Assembly: GCA_039889035.1 (NCBI GenBank)
Contig: JBDQQY010000036.1
Span: 1-64,000 of the forward strand
Reading direction: 5' to 3'
Length of the DNA stretch: 64,000 nucleotides
Source of the DNA: Plantactinospora sp039889035
GTDB taxonomy: Bacteria; Actinomycetota; Actinomycetes; Mycobacteriales; Micromonosporaceae
Below, in pieces: positions 59,993-64,000 of this stretch. The position numbers and the translations under genes were made by a program. The first letter of the stretch is position 1; every line of letters starts with the position of its first letter. Below the pieces are notes generated by a model. The model saw only the letters and a list, made by a program, of their open reading frames with translations, ran no database searches and had not been told where the DNA came from.

Positions 59993-60007
59993 TACCCCAG
60001 TTGGGTA
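59993..60007. promoter_or_regulatory. TetR-type dyad and direct repeats upstream of SDR gene
   Basis: TACCC (59993-59997), CAGTT, GGGTA (60003-60007) is a perfect inverted repeat 10 bp upstream of the TetR start. Two CGGTGTAC words at 60012 and 60065 flank the presumed SDR promoter. These are candidates for TetR binding to the divergent promoter region. Confidence 0.4.
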
Positions 60008-60126
60008 ACGACCGGTGTACATAGTTTGCGCCCCGGCCACCCGCCCAGTAACGTAAGAACACAGGACGGTGTACTTAACGACGCCACCCCAGGTACTTAC
60101 GGCACCACCGACCCAAGAGAGAGACC

Positions 60127-60861
60127 ATGGGAAAGCTTGACGGCAAGGTAGCGGTCATCACCGGAGGCACCAGCGGCATGGCGCTGGCAGGCGCGAAGCT
60201 GTTCGTCGACGAGGGAGCGCACGTTTTCATCACCGGCCGCCGCCAGGACGCCCTGGACGAGGCCGTGAAGCAGATCGGCCGCAACGTCACCGGCGTCCAG
60301 GGTGACGCCGCCGACCTGGACGACCTGGACCGCCTCTACGACACGGTCAAGCGGGAGAAGGGCAGCCTCGACGTGCTATGGGCCAGCGCCGGCGGGGGCG
60401 AGCCCGCCCAGCTCGGCGAGATCACTGAGGCCCAGTTCGACACCTGGTTCGGGCTCAACGCCCGCGGCACCCTGTTCACCGTCCAGAAGGCCCTCCCGCT
60501 CTTCAACGACGGCGGCTCCATCCTCATGACCGGCTCCAACGCCTCCCTCGGCGCCTTCCCCGGCTGGAGCGTCTACGCCGGCAGCAAGGCCGTCCAGCAG
60601 GCCTGGGCCCGCGTCTGGCTCAACGAGCTCAAGGACCGCCGCATCCGCGTCAACGTCCTGACCCCCGGCCAGGTCGCCACCGCCAAGCAGGAAGAACTCT
60701 TCGACGAGGCCACCAAGCGCCAGTTCGAGTCCCTCATCCCCCGCGGCCAGATGGGCCGACCCGACGAAATCGCCACCGCCGCCCTCTTCCTCGCCTCCGA
60801 CGACTCCAGCTACGTAAACGGCATGGAACTCGTCGCCGACGGCGGCACCACCGCCATCTGA
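60127..60861 (+). CDS. SDR-family oxidoreductase
   Basis: A 244-residue short-chain dehydrogenase. The cofactor loop reads ITGGTSGMALAG, in which the third Gly of TGxxxGxG is replaced by Ala. The catalytic residues are Ser in LMTGSNAS, Tyr150 and Lys154 in VYAGSKA. NVLTPGQVATAKQEELF and SSYVNGMELVADGGTTAI are typical of the C-terminal part. Proteins of this kind under TetR control often reduce reactive carbonyls or quinones. GAGAGAGACC precedes the ATG. The next gene follows 32 bp later. Confidence 0.93.
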   Translation: MGKLDGKVAVITGGTSGMALAGAKLFVDEGAHVFITGRRQDALDEAVKQIGRNVTGVQGDAADLDDLDRLYDTVKREKGSLDVLWASAGGGEPAQLGEITEAQFDTWFGLNARGTLFTVQKALPLFNDGGSILMTGSNASLGAFPGWSVYAGSKAVQQAWARVWLNELKDRRIRVNVLTPGQVATAKQEELFDEATKRQFESLIPRGQMGRPDEIATAALFLASDDSSYVNGMELVADGGTTAI

Positions 60862-60893
60862 ATCGAACAACCACAACCAGGGCAGGACATCTC

Positions 60894-61517
60894 ATGAGCA
60901 ACATCAGCATCATCGGCACCGGGAACATGGCCCGCACCATCGGCGCGCGGGCGATAGCGGGCGGCAACACCGTCGAGGTCATGGGACGCGATCAGTCCAA
61001 GGCCGCTGACCTAGCCGAGGCTCTCGGCGGCGGCACCACGACGGGAGAATGGGGCACCGCCCCGGCCGGGGACATCGTCATCGTGGCCCTGTTGTACGAC
61101 GGTGTCGTGCCGGCCGTCGCCCAGTACGGAGACGCTCTCGCCGGCAAGGTCATAGTCGACATCAGCAATCCCTTCAATTCCACGTTCGACGGGCTAACCC
61201 ACCGCGAGGAGACCTCGATCGCGCAGGAAGTCGCCAAGGCCGCCCCGGCCAGCGCCAGCGTGGTGAAGGCGTTCAACACCATCTTCCGTCATGTCCTCGA
61301 GAAGGGTCGGCCCGACGTCTTCATCGCCGGCGACAATGCGCAGGCCAAGGCAAGTGTGGAGGCGTTCATCGAGAGCCTCGGGCTGCGCCCGCTGGACGTC
61401 GGCGGCCTGAAAATGGCGCACTGGCTGGAAGGAGCGGGCGTGGTCACGGTGGGCCTCGCCAACCACGGGGTGGGAAACTTGGACTTCGCCCTCAGCATCA
61501 CCGAACTTCCCGTCTGA
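60894..61517 (+). CDS. F420-dependent NADP reductase-like protein
   Basis: A 207-residue protein with the N-terminal dinucleotide loop SIIGTGNMARTIGARAIAGG, then GDIVIVALLYDGVVPAVAQY and VVDISNPFNSTFDGLTH, KAFNTIFRHVLEKGRPDVFI. This is the F420_oxidored (NPD) family, related to STEAP and F420:NADP oxidoreductases. It is probably co-transcribed with the SDR gene, since GGGCAGG and a 32-bp gap precede its ATG, and controlled by the same TetR regulator. Actual cofactor partner is not proven. Confidence 0.9.
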   Translation: MSNISIIGTGNMARTIGARAIAGGNTVEVMGRDQSKAADLAEALGGGTTTGEWGTAPAGDIVIVALLYDGVVPAVAQYGDALAGKVIVDISNPFNSTFDGLTHREETSIAQEVAKAAPASASVVKAFNTIFRHVLEKGRPDVFIAGDNAQAKASVEAFIESLGLRPLDVGGLKMAHWLEGAGVVTVGLANHGVGNLDFALSITELPV

Positions 61518-61544
61518 ACAAACGGTTGACGGATTACCGAAAGG

Positions 61545-61757
61545 ACAGCGCCCGCCGCCGTAAAGCAGTTCAGTCCAGCGGTGCATCGCTGAATGTAGCG
61601 AACCTTCGATACCGAACGCCACGTCGATGTCCGACCATCGGTCGCCGCCCTCGACGGCGTGGGAACCGGTGATGACGGCCCCGACGACGGCAGGGCCACC
61701 TTCGGCTAAGCCGAGCAACTGCTCCCGGATCGAGTCACGCTTGCCGACGGAGAACAC
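61545..61757 (-). pseudogene. N-terminal remnant of nucleotidyltransferase
   Basis: From ATG 61757 the minus strand encodes SVGKRDSIREQLLGLAEGGP, AVVGAVITGSHAVEGGDRWS and DIDVAFGIEG, the G-S...D-x-D motif of the MNT/pol-beta nucleotidyltransferase fold. Similarity ends near WTELLY (about 61560). The frame then continues only as antisense of the reductase gene. About 70 of an expected 250 residues remain. Confidence 0.65.
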
Positions 61758-61974
61758 CCCGTCACCCTATCGCCTCGATTCGATGAAATATGCGTTCAAC
61801 TGACGGCCGCATAGGCATCCTCTCCTGCCGCAGAGCGGGCGCGGTGACAGGTCGTCTACAAGTCGCAGAGGGTGACGACTCCGGCTGGCGTGTGGCGCAC
61901 GGTCATGTCGATGTGCGTGCGTTCGCTAACCGGCGTATCGGCGGCTTGGCGAACTGGCTACCTATACTTCGCCA

Positions 61975-62346
61975 GTGGCATCAGTGACGGAGGCATGGGT
62001 TCGGATTGAGGACTGGATGCGACGGCACGCGCCAGCGAGCACCAAGGCGCTGGCCCGACCGGCGGCCCAGGAATCGATCACCGCCGCCGAAGCCGAGCTC
62101 GGCCTGCCGTTTCCCGCGGAACTGGCTGAATCGCTGCGCCGGCACGACGGCCTCACGGAGTGGGCGAACATCCTGCCTGAAGCGACTCCGCTCTCCGTAA
62201 TGGGCATCGTCGAGTATCGCCAGATGCGTATGGAGATCGCGCCCGATGTCGATGGTTTCGCTCGGCACGGTGCCGAGGCAGAGCCGTGGTGGCATGAACG
62301 TTGGGTGGCCGCTGCTGTCGTCCTTGGTGTGGTCGGTGGTTGTTGA
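61975..62346 (+). pseudogene. SMI1/KNR4-family protein, truncated
   Basis: From GTG 61975 the frame encodes VTEAWVRIEDWMRRHAPAS, then ITAAEAELGLPFPAELAESL, RRHDGLTEW and EPWWHERWV. This is the N-terminal half of the SMI1/KNR4 (SUKH) fold, often an immunity protein against contact-dependent toxins. The expected end after WWHPxWVP is replaced at about 62300 by a transposase remnant on the opposite strand. No toxin gene is nearby. Positions 61758-61974 have nothing identifiable. Confidence 0.7.
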
Positions 62347-62610
62347 AGTGGTCGACGTACACGCCGATTACGGTCAGCGCGTGCCGCTCGTTGTAGACCA
62401 ACATGTGGTCGGTGCATTCGTCGGAGGCTGCGGCCCCAGCGTTCGATGTAGCAGTTGGCCCTCGGGGTGCGGGGCGGGGTCTTGACGACCGTGATGCCTT
62501 CGGCGGTGAACACCGTGTCGAAGGCGGTGGTGTACTTGCTGTCTCGGTCGCGGATGAGGAACCGGAACCGGTTGGCACGCTCGCCCAGGTAGGAGCGACG
62601 AGCCGCAATC
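62295..62610 (-). pseudogene. Integrase-core transposase remnant
   Basis: Two minus-strand frames cover the C-terminal part of an IS3/IS481-type DDE transposase: RRSYLGERANRFRFLIRDRD and VFTAEGITVVKTPPRTPRAN, CYIERW (62605 to about 62440), then, after a frameshift, CTDHMLVYNERHALTVIGVY and VDHFNNHRPHQGRQQRPP to about 62295. The catalytic Glu region is present but the N-terminal DDE part is not. It is inserted in the SMI1/KNR4 gene. Confidence 0.75.
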
Positions 62611-62733
62611 CGACCCTGGCCGGTCGCCCGGACGACCGTGCCGTGGCATCTCGTCGACGGTCGCGCCGCGCCCGATAGGAATCGTTTCGCATCCGGCGTC
62701 GAGCAGGCGCCCCGGTCCTGCGGTCACGGTCGA

Positions 62734-64000
62734 CTACGTGTACTGCGCCGCGATCTCGCGGAGCGCTTCGATGTGCGCGCGGGCGGTCCGCGCGACCGTA
62801 TGCCTGTTCCGCAGGACAGGATCGAAATTCCAGCCGAAAGTCAACGAGCCGGACAGGTCGTCGGTGGAACGGATGGCCAGCGACCGGGGATGCCTGGTGG
62901 GAAAGTCGAATAGATTCGGCTGTGGGGACGTCACTTCGAACAGCGAGGGCTGGGGATTCTTGGCCGATCTCATGAAGTTGACCGTGATGTCGACATTGTC
63001 GCGCACCGCGCGGACCAGGCTTCCCCGAGACCCGGTCATCGTCTGGTGGAGCGCCAGGTAGCCGGTGCCACGGTTGGGCATCTGGCGGAGTTGATCCCGC
63101 GCCAGGTTCACCGCGTCGTGCGCGCTTGTCACGACCGACAGGTCGAGAATCATCGGCACCTGGGTGGCGACCCAGCCGATCGCGTCCAGCACGTCGTATC
63201 CGCCGACGCCGCCGTCTCGGCCGTGGTAGGTGTACTGCACCTTGAACAGGGTGTTCCCGCCGCATCTCGTCGACGCGGCGGCCAGGCTGCCGAGGAGGAT
63301 CTCTACCATGCCGAGGTCACCTCGTACGGCGGACGCGCGCCTCAGCGCTTCGGCGGACGCGCGGTCGAGGCCGACGACGAACGTCTCCGTTCGGTCGGCC
63401 AGCACCGGTTGGACACCCACATGGTCTTCCGGCAGGAACCGTTCCGCGACTCCTGCCCAGAAGGCGCCCTCGGCAACGCCGGCGCTACCCATCGCGTGCT
63501 CCCGCACGGACCTGGCGACGCCCAGGATCGATGCCGTGGCCGATGGCTCGACAATCTCGCCGAATGCGAGTTGCCTGTACGTCTGCGCGAGATCGTCCAT
63601 GAAAACAAGCCAGGAGATAGCGTCGAAGCCGAAGTGGCTGACGACGACCAGCAGGCGCGCCTGGGCGACCGAGTCGCCGGTGAGATACGCGATCCGGATC
63701 AGCGGCCCGTCGATCAGGTCCAGGTCCTGTCGCAGGCGCTCGGCGTGCTCGCGTAGCGTGCCCACCAGCCCCGCACCCAATCCAGGCACCAGGTCGATGG
63801 TCTCGAAGATCTCGGCCGTCTCTTCCGCAACCACGTACTGGTGCCAGCCGCCGTCATCGGAGCCGAGGCGCAACCGCAGACCGTCATGACGGGCCACCAC
63901 CGCCCGCACCGCCTGTTCCAGCAGTTCGGGTCGCAACAAAACCGCCGGTGTGAAGACCAGGCCGAGCACGGGCACACCGCTGACGGCCCGTAGCGCCTCC
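62734..64000 (-). CDS. NRPS condensation/epimerization domain, open at window edge
   Basis: The frame is open at 64000 and ends at TAG 62734, giving 422 residues of the C-terminal part of a larger protein or a stand-alone domain. The C/E-domain fold shows VVARHDGLRLRL, then VVVSHFGFDAISW in place of the catalytic HHxxxDG motif (second His and Asp kept, final Gly replaced by Ala), TLFKVQYTYHGRDGGVGGYD as in epimerization domains, and NVDITVNFMRSAKNPQPSLF. This matches C-terminal E or terminal C domains of nonribosomal peptide synthetases. The absence of a PCP or TE after it indicates the end of a module. Confidence 0.8.
   Translation of the reverse strand, partial: EALRAVSGVPVLGLVFTPAVLLRPELLEQAVRAVVARHDGLRLRLGSDDGGWHQYVVAEETAEIFETIDLVPGLGAGLVGTLREHAERLRQDLDLIDGPLIRIAYLTGDSVAQARLLVVVSHFGFDAISWLVFMDDLAQTYRQLAFGEIVEPSATASILGVARSVREHAMGSAGVAEGAFWAGVAERFLPEDHVGVQPVLADRTETFVVGLDRASAEALRRASAVRGDLGMVEILLGSLAAASTRCGGNTLFKVQYTYHGRDGGVGGYDVLDAIGWVATQVPMILDLSVVTSAHDAVNLARDQLRQMPNRGTGYLALHQTMTGSRGSLVRAVRDNVDITVNFMRSAKNPQPSLFEVTSPQPNLFDFPTRHPRSLAIRSTDDLSGSLTFGWNFDPVLRNRHTVARTARAHIEALREIAAQYT

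Noticed and set aside
1..64000. CRISPR arrays, tRNA, rRNA or phage attachment sites
   Set aside because: No regularly spaced direct repeats, no cloverleaf with a recognisable T-loop or anticodon arm, and no integrase next to a repeated tRNA end were found on either strand.

Overview
The window is high-GC actinobacterial DNA. GTG and TTG starts, strong GC bias at third codon positions, many SARP, ECF-sigma, TetR, ROK and MFS genes, twin-arginine secreted enzymes, and a relic of an mnmA / Hsp70-like / vitamin-B12-independent methionine synthase-like locus all fit a Micromonosporaceae chromosome (Micromonospora-like). The genus is inferred from gene style; no rRNA or tRNA gene is present to confirm it.

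Layout. (1) 0.2-2.4 kb: three consecutive broken genes on the minus strand (methionine synthase-like, Hsp70/WD40, mnmA tail). (2) 2.5-5.9 kb: a ROK repressor divergent from a secreted CBM2-GH5 cellulase with a CebR-like operator, followed by a truncated GH74 xyloglucanase. (3) 5.9-11.6 kb: a two-component system divergent from a lipoprotein / adaptor / MacB-type ABC exporter operon. (4) 11.7-15.5 kb: a frameshifted HxlR regulator, an Rrf2 regulator and MFS exporter that share a palindromic operator, and an imine-reductase-like gene divergent from a MerR regulator. (5) 15.6-16.9 kb: a decayed ISL3-type element. (6) 17.2-28.9 kb: a large SARP-type ATPase regulator, then a patchwork of alpha/beta hydrolases, a methyltransferase, MFS transporters, an aminotransferase and several truncated paralogues. 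(7) 28.9-34.5 kb: a glycogen-debranching-like enzyme, a secreted PHB-depolymerase-like esterase and a secreted ThuA protein.

(8) 34.6-53.1 kb is the most coherent block, a catabolic island. A citryl-CoA-lyase-like enzyme and a family III CoA-transferase are divergent from an aldehyde dehydrogenase and a ThDP enzyme. They are followed by a secreted PQQ-type dehydrogenase, a type II dehydroquinase, a Gfo/Idh oxidoreductase, an IclR regulator, a complete TRAP transporter (DctQ-M-P), a shikimate/quinate dehydrogenase, a TetR regulator and a 924-residue QuiC-like protein that carries two TIM-barrel domains around an HPPD-like domain. The simplest reading is uptake of quinate, shikimate or a related hydroxy acid and its conversion through dehydroquinate and dehydroshikimate to protocatechuate. 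The CoA-transferase / lyase / ThDP / aldehyde dehydrogenase set processes a 2-oxo or tricarboxylic acid that the sequence does not identify.

(9) 53.1-64 kb: a gene-poor stretch, an ECF sigma factor with its membrane partner, an IS21-type element decayed by frameshifts and inserted in a TetR gene, a TetR / SDR / F420-type reductase unit, further truncated genes (nucleotidyltransferase, SMI1/KNR4, integrase-core transposase), and the end of a nonribosomal-peptide-synthetase condensation/epimerization domain that runs off the right edge.

Single-base indels, often in G runs, break several genes. Most lie in mobile elements or obvious remnants, while long genes are intact, which favours real decay, but local sequencing error cannot be excluded for the HxlR and DUF4188 genes.
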